A DNA stretch of 64,000 nt from Gnetum montanum (lineage: Eukaryota > Streptophyta > Gnetopsida > Gnetales > Gnetaceae): NCBI GenBank assembly GCA_015680685.1, contig MNCI01018107.1, positions 107,242 to 171,241 on the forward strand, in the 5' to 3' direction. Made by a program: the position numbers and the translations under genes. The notes beneath the pieces were generated by a model. That model did no database searches and was not told the origin of the DNA. It worked only from the letters and a program-made list of their open reading frames with translations. Shown here piece by piece: positions 12,530 through 25,090 of this stretch. The stretch's first letter is position 1, and each line of letters begins with the position of its first letter.

Positions 12530-13318
12530 TTTAGTTTAGTCTATGACATGGTAGTCATCTCACATTTTCTGCTAACCGTAGACTTATAAATACCCATGCT
12601 GTTAAAGTTTTTAGGGTTGAAAAATTGAAGAGTTGGAAAATCTAAGGAGCACTTGAGAGAGAGCTAGAGGCATTTAGGTGAACTAGGAAGAGGAAAAGAG
12701 GTAGACCATCATAGATCTCTATAGCCCAACAGAACATCGTAGCCAATAGTACACCATGGTGGCCAACTTGGTAGATAAAAACACCTCGACGGAATGCTAG
12801 TCTCCATGGCCAAACACATTTGAGATTGTGAGTATGCTATCCACTATGCCTATTATACACCGTGTACCTTCTAACCCCTTTTAGTGTTAACTATGCTTAA
12901 CCCTAGTTAGGGTGGTGTTTCACTTCACTCTCTTTCCTTGCATTTTTCAAACTTTATTTGCATTTTTTATTGTTTTATCACATAGTCATGTTGAAACTAT
13001 GCTCGGGTGATGGTTTTCATGCATTAACACCACCAACTCAACCAAAAATCTTAACTGCACTCAAGTCCACTAACACCATTGACACTGCGAATGCTAGAAA
13101 CACTGTCTACATCCTTAGTGCCATCTCACATTAGCATTGTGGCTAATCATCCTACACCCCCATTGCATTTGGTAAGTTCCTGTTTGATCAACCAAACCAT
13201 TTAGGGTGTCTTGTCTCCACCTCCAATAAGCCCTCACATAGATTTAGGGCTAGGCTATGCACTTGTGAACCTTGGTGTTTTAGCTATCAACATTTTCAAT
13301 TTTCATAGTTTCCTAGTG
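12530..13318 (+). repeat. 5' LTR remnant of copy B (promoter end, R and U5)
   Basis: Aligned with 29530-30295. It includes GGTAGTCATCTCACATTTTC, TATAAATA at 12585-12592, the tract GTGTACCTTCTAACCCC and the U5 portion with CTTGGTGTT near 13272. The upstream U3 is absent and is replaced by the oppositely oriented LTR of copy A. The end at 13318 is set by alignment to the LTR end of copy A, where CTAGAAGGAG follows directly in both. Confidence 0.8.
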
Positions 13319-13330
13319 CTAGAAGGAGGG
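13319..13330 (+). other. Candidate primer-binding site, copy B
   Basis: CTAGAAGGAGGG follows the LTR end, and the same string without the last bases follows the LTR of copy A. Conservation at this position suggests the tRNA primer site. The priming tRNA was not identified. Confidence 0.4.
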
Positions 13331-13499
13331 AAAAACCATTTTTTTGGATTCTGTTATCTTTGTCTTGCATGTTATCTATATCATAGTTGTCTATCAAACT
13401 CTTGATGTAGATTAGACCCTATAGTTGGTCCCCTCGGGACCCTGTGTAGCAATCCAAATCACACTTGTTTCCATTGTTACTAAGCTCCCATTCTCTTTA

Positions 13500-13735
13500 G
13501 TTATTGTAGTCCACTCTTTGGGGTGGAGAGTGTAGTTAGTGTAGTCATCTCTCTAGCATGGAGAGTGTAGTTAGCATAGTCTCTTCTCTGGCATGGAGAG
13601 TGTAGTTAGCATAGTATACTCTCCTACATGGAGAGTGTAGTTAGGGTAGTTTACTCTCTAGTGTGGAGAGCATAATTAGCGTAGTTAGCTCTCTAGTGTG
13701 GAGACTGTAGTTAGTGTGATTAGTGGTGTTAGCTA
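13500..13735 (+). repeat. Leader tandem array of GGAGAGTGTAGTTAG motif, copy B
   Basis: Five to six units of about 45-50 bp each carry TGGAGAGTGTAGTTAG (or GAGAGCATAATTAG) followed by a short spacer with ACTCTC or TCTCTAG. The motif equals the one in the LTR U3 and in the antisense promoter. The array is in the untranslated leader between LTR and gag. A shorter counterpart lies in the leader of copy A at 10600-10700. Confidence 0.85.
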
Positions 13736-14382
13736 GGATAGAGTCAATTTTAACATACACCATAGTTTTTGCAACCAACAACCTTTGTAGTCTCCTTTTG
13801 CAACCTGATCTATGACCATGAATCTAGATCAATCTTTGACATTAGTGTCAAACACACTTGACATCATGCCCATCCAATAGGAGACTAGGATTAACAACCC
13901 TAGGAGCCTTGTAATGGTAGGACCAAGGTAATCCCTTAGGTTATGTAGTTAAGACCTAGTTTATGTTGCACTAACCAATGAGTAGTATAATTTCATATGT
14001 GCAAAGATTCAAGCAAGGTTATCCATACATCACCTTGACATGGAGGAAAAAATAAAACTTTGAGCATGAGGACTCCTTCCATACTACCTTCCAACAAAAA
14101 ATTCCTAGTTTGGCCCCTCCTCAATGTAGTTCACCTATTTTCCTTAAGATGATCATAGCATCGACATCACCTTCCCACTCCATTAGGCCTAGGTTAACAC
14201 CTATAGTAGCAATGCATCAAATGTAATACATGCATTATGATGTAGCATCTTCCTTTTAACTTGCCCTTCATAGCATCATTGCAACCTATTTAACCATCTT
14301 TTCCCATAGCAACCATATCAGCTCAACCATATGCCCAAGTAGATCCTGTCCCAAACTCCTAAATGATTAAGCACCTTACATC
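13736..14382 (+). other. Remaining leader or decayed gag N-terminus, copy B
   Basis: No domain is recognised. The stretch from about 14230 is Pro/Ala/Met-rich in one frame and probably belongs to the N-terminal extension of gag, broken by TAG codons. Confidence 0.4.
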
Positions 14383-15900
14383 TTGCTTGCTTCATTGGTG
14401 TCGCCAACATCAGCCCAAACCATGTATGCATTGCTTCCCCTAGTCATTGTTCCCATAGCATGGCCCATGCATCAAGTGCATCACACAGTTCCACAACCTA
14501 TAACTAGGCCATGGGCCATGCAACCAATAGTATATAGCACAACCAACTCAATTAGTTGGAGCATCTCAAAAATGAGACTAGGCATTCCAATTTATCTGAA
14601 GCTTGACCAAAGAGGCAAAGTGACTCAAAGCTACCTCCTCTAAAACTATCAAAGTGATGAACTTTTACCAAGATGACCCTATAAGTCTTGCGGTCCCACC
14701 TCTAACTCTTCTGGTTGGGGTCCCACTACCTCAATTTATCAAATACAATGGTGAGGAAGACCCCAATGTGCATTTGGTCATATTTAGGTCCAAGTGCCTC
14801 TTGTTACAAGCATGGCCACATGCCATCATGTGTGTGTCTGCCATGTCATTAACTAGAAGAGAATTAGATTGGTATCATGCACTACCTAAAGGCTATATCC
14901 CTTCTTTGGAGGACCTCCTAAGCCAATTCATAACATGTGTCAAATACAATTTGAAGCCAAAGGCAACCTTAGACCAACTAATGGAAGTCAAGCAGGGTCA
15001 CCTAGAGCCCATGTAGAAATTCAGTCAATGCTATAGTGCCTCACTAAATGAAATATGATAGCCAATAGTGGAAGCACATCTCCTAGAAATTTTTAAGGAT
15101 GTAGTTAATGACTTTATAAAGTCAAATATGTGCTACTTGGGCTCATAGTCCCTAACCTAAGCCTTTGCTCAAACCAAAAGCATAGAGGATGTAGTAGAAG
15201 CTAGCAAGAACTTGGCTAATGTGGCCTACAAAAACAAGCATGCAATGAAAGATAAGGACAAGGAAACGTAGAACACAATGGTGGCAACCATGGTCAAGGA
15301 GGCCAAGGAAATCAACCAAGGATCAACAACTAGGCAACCCAAAGCCCTAGCTAACAACAAAGTTACCAACTCTAGTGCCAAGGTAACCAACTGACCTACA
15401 TCCTTAGTGCCCACAACACAAGTTGTTCAAAAGCCCAACTTTGAGCATAAGGATTGCTCTAAGTATACCTCATTGCTATTAAAGCCCTTAGAGCTATTGG
15501 AAAAATTGTTAAAATTTGGACACATCCAATAAAAACAAATGTTTGAGGATTCCTATAAAAAATATGATAGACACTATGAATTGCTAAGAAACTTTACTTC
15601 AACAGTGCTAAATGATCCCCCTATCCCAAGAAGTTTTAGGTTGGACGGATGCTATCATTACCACTAGTTGCCTAGCCATAGCATAGATTTTTGCCTAGCT
15701 TTACAAGATGACCTACAAAGGATGATAGATAGAGGTGAGCTAGTGCTTGACACTACAAACCTAATTAGGCTCTAAAGCTAGTCCATGAGGGTGTACAATG
15801 ACCCTGTAAATGCAAATGATGCTAAATATGTCATAAATGCTATTAGCATTGATGATAATCGAGAATTGATGTAGCAACTATTCATGGTCTATGTGTCCTC
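14383..15900 (+). pseudogene. Gag, copy B
   Basis: A Pro/Met-rich N-terminus (14383-14643) leads by a frameshift into the gag domain at 14654-15016. This has MNFYQDDPISL, FIKYNGEEDPNVHL, AMSLTRRELDWYHALP and VVNDFIKS. A basic Lys/Gln-rich linker follows, and a degraded knuckle CYHYH..PSHSIDFC near 15650 is followed by LQRMIDRGELVL. Stops are TAG at places where copies A or C have Gln or Trp. As in other Tat-lineage elements, gag is followed by protease on the same strand. Confidence 0.85.
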
Positions 15901-16559
15901 TTGTAGTGTAAGAATTCCCTCAATCCCCATGGGTTTGAGGCCCCACTTTGTTGTCAGAGTGCCTTGAGCACCCATAATGTCCTTTATGGTTAGGGTCCCA
16001 CCGCATGTCACATTAGCTACAACCAATCAACTACCCTTTTTTCATGACAATGCCCTAGCATGCTAGCTCCTCACTTGTCCTAACCCTAGAAATAGCTAAT
16101 GCATCAGTCCCTTCCCATCCAAAGGGCCAACCCCACTAGCAACATGGGTAGATCCCCTAGGTGGAAACATAGGAGAGCCAACGAGTGTCTTGTAGACAAG
16201 TTGGTTATGCAACATCAAGATCAAAGAGCATTGGGTCTACTAGAATCAGTTCCCATATCTATGATCCCTATGGCCAAAACAACTAAAGAGGCCACAACCA
16301 GTAGATCACAAGGGAGCTCTAAGGCCTCTAAGTAAGCTAAGAAAACAAAGCCCAAGTCACCTCTATGAGATATATTCCTCCTAGGATGCATGGAATAGGT
16401 CAAGGCCAACAAAAACATGGCCAATGACAAGGACTTCATGAACGCATTAGCCTAAGTCAAGCAAGCTCTCAAATAGAAAAAATATAGCATTGTGCTTGTA
16501 TTATCTAATCATGATCTCCATTGACCACCATGAAGCATTGGTGCCAATGTTAACCTCCA

Positions 16560-17303
16560 TCCCTATTATAGAGTGCATCCCTATATATGAGAACTCCATC
16601 CATGTAGTGATGTTATCTCCTATACCATAGGAATTGATTTCCACATCCCTAGAATTTCATGATGAAGAAATGAAGGTCAATCCAGAGAGGGATGAGGTCA
16701 TAATGGCTTGAATGTTTATTACCATATGCATTGGGCAATGCAAGATTTGTAGAGTGCACATTGATGATGGAGTAGCCACAAACGTAATACCATACACTAT
16801 CATGGACAAGCTAGGACTCATAGAACAAATCAAGATAACAAATGCCACATCCTTGAAATCCTACAATGAATCATGTGTCATTGTCAATGGGCACTATAAT
16901 TATAGCTTTTGTAGCAAGGAAGTAATTCCCTACCATTGTTGAATTCATTATCATCAAGGAGATGTTAGGCTTTAACTTGATATTAGGTAAACCTTGGCTA
17001 GCCTAGTTATGAACGATCTCCTCTTCAATTCGTCAAGAGATCCACCTCATGTACGAAGGTGGTAAAGTTATCATCCATGATGATAACACCATCCCTTTGG
17101 CCATCAACGACATAGATATGAAGAAAGGGTTAGAGGTTGAGATTCTTGATGATGCACTTGTGGTAGACAGTGAAATGGATGAGGTGAACCCACCAAAAAA
17201 AGTAGTAGAAGTAAATGACCTCTTGGAGGAAATCCTTTGGGATAGAGTTTCTCTTTGCCATAGCAAGCAAAGGTTACAAGGAATAATGGATAGTGAAACC
17301 TAA
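16560..17303 (+). pseudogene. Retropepsin (aspartic protease) and tail, copy B
   Basis: The active-site block reads VHIDDGVATNVIPYTIMDKLG (DDG codons near 16763-16771). It is followed by LKSYNES and, after frameshifts, by the conserved HLMYEGGKVIIHDD segment that starts a second open frame at 17049. That frame runs 84 codons into an acidic tail ending at 17303. Copies A and C show the same succession. The final tail has no domain I recognise and may approach the donor site of a sense intron. Confidence 0.8.
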
Positions 17304-17659
17304 ACCCTACATGCCTCCTAATCCACACCAAGTTAGGAAACAATTGTGCAACTAAGGTTTCCCTTAGTCCAAAACATGCTAGGTGCCTACCTACTATTTG
17401 CTTCTTCATTCCCTATACCTTACTCTCTACTTATGTTGCATTTGTGTGACATTAGACTAGCATGGTGGCATGTTATTTACATTTAGCTTTATTACTTAGA
17501 TTATGCATTTATTTGCTTAGTTTGCACATTTATCCACTTTTTTATGCATTTTCTTATTAGTTTACACTTCTATAGGTGTTACTTTAATGTATATAAAACC
17601 TCAAAAATACATAAAAATCATAATAGCCAAAATTACAAAAAGAGAGATAGAAATACACA

Positions 17660-18020
17660 ACTTTATATGGCCTTAAATTGGCAACATTACAACTCACTAT
17701 GGCCTTAAACTAGTAATGTTTTAGCCTAGAATGACCTTAAACTATGCCAGTGTCCTATAATGGCCTAAAACTAACACTACAGCCTAGAATGGCCTTAAAC
17801 TATTGCCTTAGCCCACTATGGCCTCAAACTAGGTGGCTTTATGGCTCGCTATGACCTTAAACTAGCAACACATAGCCCAAAATGGCTAAAAAACTAGCAT
17901 CAACCCTCTCAATATAACCTTAAACTAGCATGGGACCCATCAGAGCTTTAAACTGACAACAAACTTGCTATGGTTTGCAATGGCCCAGTATCACTATGGC
18001 TCACAATGGCCTAGACTAGC
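17660..18020 (+). repeat. Tandem repeat array 1, copy B
   Basis: Seven to eight diverged units share TATGGCCTTAAACTAGCAA. The array lies between protease and the stop codon of the antisense gene (18192-18194 on minus). The core TTAAACTAGCA is shared with array 2 at 27345-27725. Confidence 0.85.
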
Positions 18021-18191
18021 ATAGTCATAGCAAATGCAATAAAATAATCATTTAGGGATAAAAGTTTGCATGTTATAGTTAGCAAATAATCATCCATAGA
18101 AAATGTAATATGAATATTAATACATAGCATGAATAGCATCACATGGAAAAAATGTAGTAAAAAGCCCAATGGGAGGTACATTTGGTCATGC

Positions 18192-21100
18192 TCAACCAAT
18201 AGTGCTCGGTGGGGTTGGAGGTCTTACTTCCTCTACCAGATTGTTGGGGCCTACAGCATCACCTAGTACCTACCACAACCATTAACAAATATGCACAATT
18301 AGTAAGAAAGCATGCATTACATGAGCTAACTCAAAACATAAAAAACTAACATAGGAGAAATTAACCTTGGAGGGCCCTGCATTGGTGAGTTCTAGAGGTA
18401 ACTTTCCAAGGTTAGCCTCCAAGTAGTGAAGGATCTCAACTTTGGAGAGTTGCGTCTAGTCTTCTTGGCCAAAGTCAATACCCAAAAGGGTCTTTCCTTT
18501 ATCCATGGTATTCCATGTAGGTGGCTTCATGGAACATGAATCATAAGAAGCCTCTTTAGAGGAGGTGATGATCTATCTCATAGGAGAGTCACTCATGATT
18601 GTATGCTATGTAAACAAGTCATATGCCTACTTCATGTTGGTCACTTCAAGAAACATCTTAAGTCAACAACGTTCAGTGGACTCTTCCTTGTACCATCGCA
18701 GGTATGCATCACACTTCCACTTGTAGTAATGCTTATGATTCTTTTACTTCTGCCCCCACCAATACACCTTTGTGCTAAAATTCTTCCAATTCTGATTCTT
18801 CTAAGCAAGCAAATCCATCTATGGCTACTTCTCTACCAGCTCTTGTGTGGCCTCATTCTTACCTCTAAGAGTTTTCATACTTGGCATACTCAATCTTAGA
18901 GGTACACCAGGTGCATCTTTCTATGATCTAGCTACTATGAGGTTGTATCTGAATTGAATATCCTTGATCTTCTCATCCTGGCTAGTCACCCTCTCCTGTA
19001 GTTTGTGCACATGTTTCCACAGGTTCTCATTAGAGTGCCTACAAACCCATAATGACTTTGCACAAGAAAGCACATACTTGTTAGATGTCTCATACATGTG
19101 ACAAGGAACCTAATTAACTTTAGGAAGAATATTGGGCAAAGTGTCCATCCTTTCCACCTTGCTCAGATCCCACTATAGCTTAGGACCTATAGGCATACAA
19201 TAATTGATCAATCTCAAACAAAAACTAGGCATTTAAACAATAAGTAGAATAACATAAAATAGAATAGCACTACAGTACCTAGCTCTAGGTTTGCTTATCG
19301 CAAGTGGTCCACCATGTCCTCAACAACATCTTCCATGAAGGAAATTTTATTTGACATCTTTATCCATGGCTCCATGAGGTAGGTAGATGTACGATCGCTG
19401 TTGGGAATATCTAACATTGTAATACAATGATGCAATTAGCACATGACCTAACATAGCTTGAGATACTAGAGTAAAAAAGGGGAGATAGCTAGCAATAAAA
19501 GTAAAGTATCTATCAAGCCCTTAGGCATGAGTATAGGGGGCTTACCTAGCTATGTACCATCAAACACAATGTCAAAATCACCTCCATTAGGGTGGAGCAA
19601 CCCCTTCTCTTCCAACTACTGGAGGATCTCTATTGCCTCGTGAAGCTAATTTCCATGAGCTACTTCATCCTCAATTTGAGGAGGTTCTTCTGTCAATGCT
19701 ACCTTAGCTATTGATCTTGTTTCCCTCTCTTTCTTTTTTTGCAATTAACACATACAAATGTATAGCACATCATTAGCTAATTAATAGTATAGTACAAATG
19801 AACAAAAAAATACATGCATAAATACAACTAAAGCATCTAGCATCTATGCATACTAACCTGCAACATCCTCATGCAAATCTCATAGCTTAGTGCAAATCCT
19901 TTTGCTACTTAGCTTCTTGATCTCAAGGGTGGCTTCCTCTCTAGGACACAGCCTTTTGATCTTGTCCTTGGATGGCCCCACCATCTTTTCTATGTAGTGA
20001 TCCATCTTGCTCATCTCCTTAGTACCAACTAGAGGGCCCCTAGCTATACTATCACCTAAATAATGCAAGTGTCCCACAGGAACCTTGTTCATTATCGATA
20101 ATGACTGAATTAACTCCTTTGGAGGGTCTTGTGTGCATGTGGTTAAATACATATGTTTGACCCATGGTCAGGATAGTTGCTCACAATCTTGCACCATCCA
20201 TTGTCCATCATCCTGCATGACCAGAAGCTCTACAAACCTTCACAGGTATCCTACAAAGAACATGAAGTGGTAATGAAACCTTGCCTAGGGGTTGAATTGA
20301 AACTAAAAAATCTCTACATGTAGACCAGTGGCTATGTATGTAGCCCAATTAAATCTCATATCCTCTAACAACACCTCCTTTATCGCCCATGCCTATTCCA
20401 CCCCTAGGATCTTTGTTTTCTGAAGAGTAGCTTCAGAAAGGCACAAGAATAAAATAGAGGGTAGAGCTCCTACACCTCATGCACTTACACATCTTTGATC
20501 AATATGCCTTTGTGAGATTGAGTGGCCTCCAACTAGTCCTTGATCTCATCTTTGTGGTCAACCTCTCTATTGGTCTTATCAACAATTGTTGAGCTATCAA
20601 CAAGGATGCCGAAGAGATTAGCAAAGAAGACCTTGCTAAGGTCTCGCACTACCATCATGCAGTGCACTCAGGTACCAAACCTCCTAACATTGCTACTAAA
20701 TGAGTCAATGATGGTGACCATTTTAACCACTAGGATACTCAACCTAAGGGCCAAGAATACCTCCATTAACCCAACATGCATGAGTCAAGTTGTCAATGTG
20801 CCTAGTGTTTTGTGGCATAGCCAATGCTATGCACCTTCCACATCTCCATATTTTGTGGTAAGGGTAGCCTTTGTGTGACTCATGGTGACCACCATTACCT
20901 CAGCTAAGGTAACTACCATTACAATAGAAAGAAAAATAGTGTTAACATCACATAAATAGTGCAAACTAAAAGGCACACATGCAAGCACATGAGCCAAAAC
21001 ATAGATACGTACATGGCACAAATGGAGTGAGAGACAGAGGTGCAGAAACCTCCTTAGAGTTAATTGCACTAGCAAACCACTCCTCCTCTAACTAGCCATG

Positions 21101-21910
21101 GGTCCTATATCACTTGTATGCCTTTGGGTAATGGGAGATATAGGTATGTATATTGCATTTCATTTGCTCAATCATAACTACTCGAACATTCATGCTAGAC
21201 AAGAAAACCTCTAAGGTAGTGTAGGTTAAGGCTAAAGCATCTGTATCATCATGTAGACCATCTTCATCAACTCAAAACCTTGCAATCAAACATAGAACTA
21301 GTAGTAGTTTAATATGAGTAAGTAGTGAAAAAAATTGCATAAGCCATAGAAACACTTACCCTTCGACACAGTAGATGATTCTATGTGGATTTTGGAATAG
21401 AATATGCAACTACTACGTGAAAAAAGGGATGTTTCTCTCATTATAACAAGAAAACCCCATCATGAACCATACTTTGGATAACTACCAAACATCCCTAGGA
21501 CCTCTACTTGAGCCTCTTGCCCCATCAATGTTACTAGTAAACGCATTTCAAATGAACTTTAGGGTACTCTAGTTAGCCCTAAGTCGTAGCATCTCAATGA
21601 TAGCACTTCTAGCCTCAACTACTAAGTGTGACCACATGATCATACTAAACTACTACAATAGGTACTCTAGGAGATCCCAAGCTCCTAGTTGGAACCACAC
21701 AACCTAATGATCTACTTGCATGTTTGGTGTAGCGATGTTAGGGATAGGTTTGCTCATGCAACTTAGGATGCCCATGAGCTTAACTAAGATCAAAATAGGC
21801 TTCAATAGCACCCTGCAATCATCAAGTAACAAGAAAAGAATTAGTATATATGTAATGGATGGAAATTTTTTTATATATACAACTTTGGAAATTTTGGCAA
21901 CTACTAACAG
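18192..21910 (-). pseudogene. Antisense accessory gene, copy B (spliced, decayed)
   Basis: Coding runs opposite to gag-pol from about 21900 down to a TGA at 18194-18192. Splice sites conserved with copies A and C include a donor GGTAAGTGTT at about 21360-21351, identical to copy C. A donor GTTAGTATGC follows the string KRICTKL near 19880 and matches copy A. A C-terminal donor lies after GPSK near 18370. The segment at 20152-19880 reads TTCTQDPPKELIQSLSIMNK, then KIKRLCPREEATLEIKKLS, and is clearly homologous to copy A 3760-4024. Frames are broken by TAG and frameshifts. The function is unknown; a coiled-coil part is predicted near 18950-19150. Confidence 0.75.
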
Positions 21911-21919
21911 GAATTAGTA

Positions 21920-23149
21920 AAGTGTGCAATTTTAATAATACACTTAAGCGTCGCATGGGTGTAGGACATTGATTAACTCATTTAATGCACTTAACACTCA
22001 TTGGGGTATAGCATGTTTTGTAGGATTAATACTATGTTTTTGCACAGTTAGCACTACAGTTTGCAAGTTTAGCACCATACATAGTTAGCAAAATTTTTAC
22101 TAACTTTGGACTACTTCAATGGAGAGTGTAGTCCCAAAAAATAGGCATTTTAGCAAACAGTTAGTGAACTACACTCTTAATGCATGGAGAGCATAGTCCC
22201 ATGGCCATGGAGAATGTAGTCTACTTGCAGTGCCACACTTGTCATGTAATGCTTGACAAGGCCCAACTCTGCCCTCCATCACCATGGTCAGATGCACCAC
22301 CTATGGCCACTAATGAAAAAATAGAAAAAAACACACAAGTCGTAATGTTGATCATAGGTTCGGCTACACCAAAAAAGCAATGGCAACTATAACCCCTACA
22401 ACTATGCATCAAAGCATAATCCATGGGGCCCTAAGCCCCACATATAAAAAATTGAAAAAAATGTAGTAGTATCCTATCTCCATCATGCCACCATGGTGTC
22501 CCCTCCTGGTGCTGTCAAAACCCCAATAGTGACCACAGCCATGCTGCATGAAGAATGATGGTAGCCATGACCCTTGTAGTGTGCAATGTGTGAGGCCACA
22601 ACCCCATCACCTAAGAAAAACATGCACTCAACACCTGTGCTCCCCAAAACACTGCACAGGCCCTAGGCTACATGCAACCCTAGATCCTAGGCAACCATAA
22701 TGCAAAAAAAAAAAATGTACTCAATGCTTGTGGTCCCAAAAATCCTACGCATGTTCTATCCCATGTGCAACCCCAAACCTGACATAGCCACAATGTAAAA
22801 AAATGAAAAGAGAAAAAAAATAGAAAAAGGACAATAATGTGTGATGGTGGCTATGGTCCCTTGTGGCTATGACATGGTGCGTAATGGTAGCTGTGTTCAT
22901 GCTATAGTTGTATTGCAGTGCATAGTAGTGACCATGGCCCCTATGGCTACACAGTGGAGCATAATACATAGAACCATCTCACACAACAAAAAAACCTCCC
23001 TTCCACCACACCTTCCCCACCACCAGATCATGCCATGGATGATGCAGAGCTGTGGTAGCCACTGCCATGGTAAGGTATGCAAGGCAGTGCATAGGACTGT
23101 AGTCCCAAATCCTCAATCCAAGAAAAATATAAAATGAGACAAGAAAGGA
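21920..23149 (-). other. 5' untranslated or intronic part of the antisense unit, copy B
   Basis: No coding exon is recognised. Motif copies GGAGAGTGTAGTCCC and GGAGAGCATAGTCCC occur at 22122-22202. A run of 11 A lies near 22707. Short open frames here are not conserved in copy C and are treated as chance. Confidence 0.5.
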
Positions 23150-23520
23150 AGGCAAAGGGGGGAGAGCATAGTCAATGTACCTAGGTAACATGGATGCCAT
23201 CCTCTCTTCCACACATGCCTATAGCAAGCAACTTAGTGCTCTCTCTCCATTAGCAACATTTGCTAGCCTTGGGTGAAGGTGTCCACTTCTGCATGTCATC
23301 TTCCTTGGGACTACACTCTCCACTAACAACAAAGGTAGAAGCAACAAAAGTACTATGCTCCCAATGTTATGGTGAAATGACAAAAAATGATAAGTTACCA
23401 TGGAAAAACCATGTCTATATACCCTTTTAGGGTCATTTAATGATCCACCAACTTGGGACTACACTTGCCACCAACCACCTAGTGGAGAGCATAGTTGGGT
23501 GAGAGTGTAGTCAACCATAC
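23150..23520 (-). promoter_or_regulatory. Antisense-gene promoter, copy B
   Basis: On the minus strand the sequence GGGTATATAGACAT (23424-23411) matches the TATA context of copy A at 503-515. Flanking motifs ACTATGCTCTCCACTAGG upstream and TGGAGAGTGTAGTCCC downstream match the LTR U3 motif. Alignment with copy A extends through the region read AGTGGACACCTTCACCCAAG. The direction agrees with the antisense exons. Confidence 0.65.
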
Positions 23521-23859
23521 TTAGCCGAAAACCTTGATTTTTTGCTACACTAGAAATCCCCAGGTTAATTCCATTCCCTAAGCATGACCAACCCTCTTCA
23601 GAATGGAATGTTTGGCATATTCTCAACCTTCTAAGACCTAAGATTGGCACACATATGGCCTACTGAGGCCTAAAACTCACACAAACATGTTTACCTCCCA
23701 TGGAAATTTACACGCATGCTTAGGTAAAATTCATTCAATTGCTATTTCTCATTCATGCATATTAACTTTGTTAAAATAGGTGCCACTTAATGTTTTCCTA
23801 GTTTGTTATTGTAAGAACATGACATGGCTATGTAGCAGTAGATCTTCTCACCTTTTGTT

Positions 23860-25090
23860 CTCACAAGGCCTTATGGTGACATTAAGTGATGCATTGACCC
23901 TCATTGCCTAGATCTTGAGCCTATAGCCTATAATGAGTACATAACATCCATAGAAGCACCACTAAACTGGCTTGACCATCTAGTTAAGGCTCTCAACCTA
24001 GAGGCAAGGAACATCATAGAGGATGTCCTTGTCAAGATCCCTCTAGTAGTGCAAAACAATGAGGTAAGAACACTGAAATTAAGTTTCTCACTAGACCCCT
24101 AGCATGCTCATGACACAGCTAAAGTACTTAATGATAATGTTAAAGAATTTTCATGGTCATACAAGGACATGCTAGGCCTAGACCCCTAGCTAGTTTAGCA
24201 CAACATCACCCTTGATCCTTGCATCAAACCAGTTAAACAAAAATCATGCAAGGTTCGACCTAAGGTAGCGCTGGCAGTCCACGATGAGATCAACAAGATT
24301 TACAAAGTGGGTTTCATCTAGGCTATTGACTATGTAGACTGGGTCTCCAACATCATAGTTGTGCTTAAGTAAAATAGAAGTATATGCATTTGCATTGACT
24401 TTTAGGACCTAAACAAGGCAACCATCAAAGATGACTTCCTGTTGTCTGATATTGATCAATTGATTGATACCATCGCTGGACATGCCTTGTTTTCCTTTAT
24501 GGATAGGTTCTTAGGCTACAACCAGATTAGGATCAACACTGAGCACTAGCTTAGTACAACCTTCTTGACCTCTTGGGGTATGTTTTGCTATAAAATGATG
24601 CCTTTTGAACTAAAGAATGCAAAAGCAACATATCAATGTGCAATGACATACATCTTTAGTTATTACATTTTGAGTTTTCTCAATGACTATGTAGATGATA
24701 TAATAGTTAAGTCCAAAGTTGCCCACAACCACAAAAATGACATAAACGTAGTACTTAAATGTTGCCTAAAATACAAGCTTAGGTTAAACCCCAAGAAGTA
24801 TGTTTTTGGCATCAGAAAGGGTAGGATGTTTAGCTCTGTAGTATCCAAATTAGGTTTATGCATAGATCCCAACAAGGTTAAGGCCATAACCAACTTAGTG
24901 ACATTGGCTAACCTTAAGGACCTATGAGGAATGCAAGGTAGAATACAATTCATATGCAAGTTTATCACTCGGTTAACCAACAAGCTGCAACTAATGTAAC
25001 ATTTTCTCAAGAAAGAAGCCAGCTTTGAGTGGACAACTTAGTGCCAACATTTTCAACAACATTAAGTAAGAGCTAACACAACTACCTATG
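23860..25090 (+). pseudogene. Reverse transcriptase, copy B
   Basis: This is the RT domain of a Ty3/gypsy pol, the enzyme that would copy element RNA into DNA. An N-terminal extension with SWSYKDMLGLDP leads to VHDEINKIYKVGFI and DYVDWVSNIIVV. Then come DLNKATIKDDF, FMDRFLGYNQIRI, an open frame from 24565 with YKMMPF and ATYQCAMTYIF, and the catalytic YVDD at 24688-24699, followed by KYKLRLNPKK. TAG codons interrupt it, for example before the QDLNKA region. YVDDIIVKSK is typical of the Tat/Ogre side of the gypsy tree. The ORF starts after the antisense promoter, and TCTCACAAG near 23865 could be a splice acceptor. Confidence 0.9.

Noticed and set aside
10994-13318. Long inverted repeat as terminal repeats of a DNA transposon
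   Set aside because: Both arms align with the LTR at 28832-30295, including TATAAATA, and belong to two oppositely oriented gypsy copies.
17033-17409. Minus-strand open frames of 77 and 101 codons over the protease tail
   Set aside because: They are shadows of the protease reading frame on plus and are not conserved in copies A or C.
22180-23212. Several 60-98 codon open frames on both strands
   Set aside because: They lie in the antisense 5' region, lack counterparts in copies A and C, and have low-complexity His/Thr/Met-rich translations.
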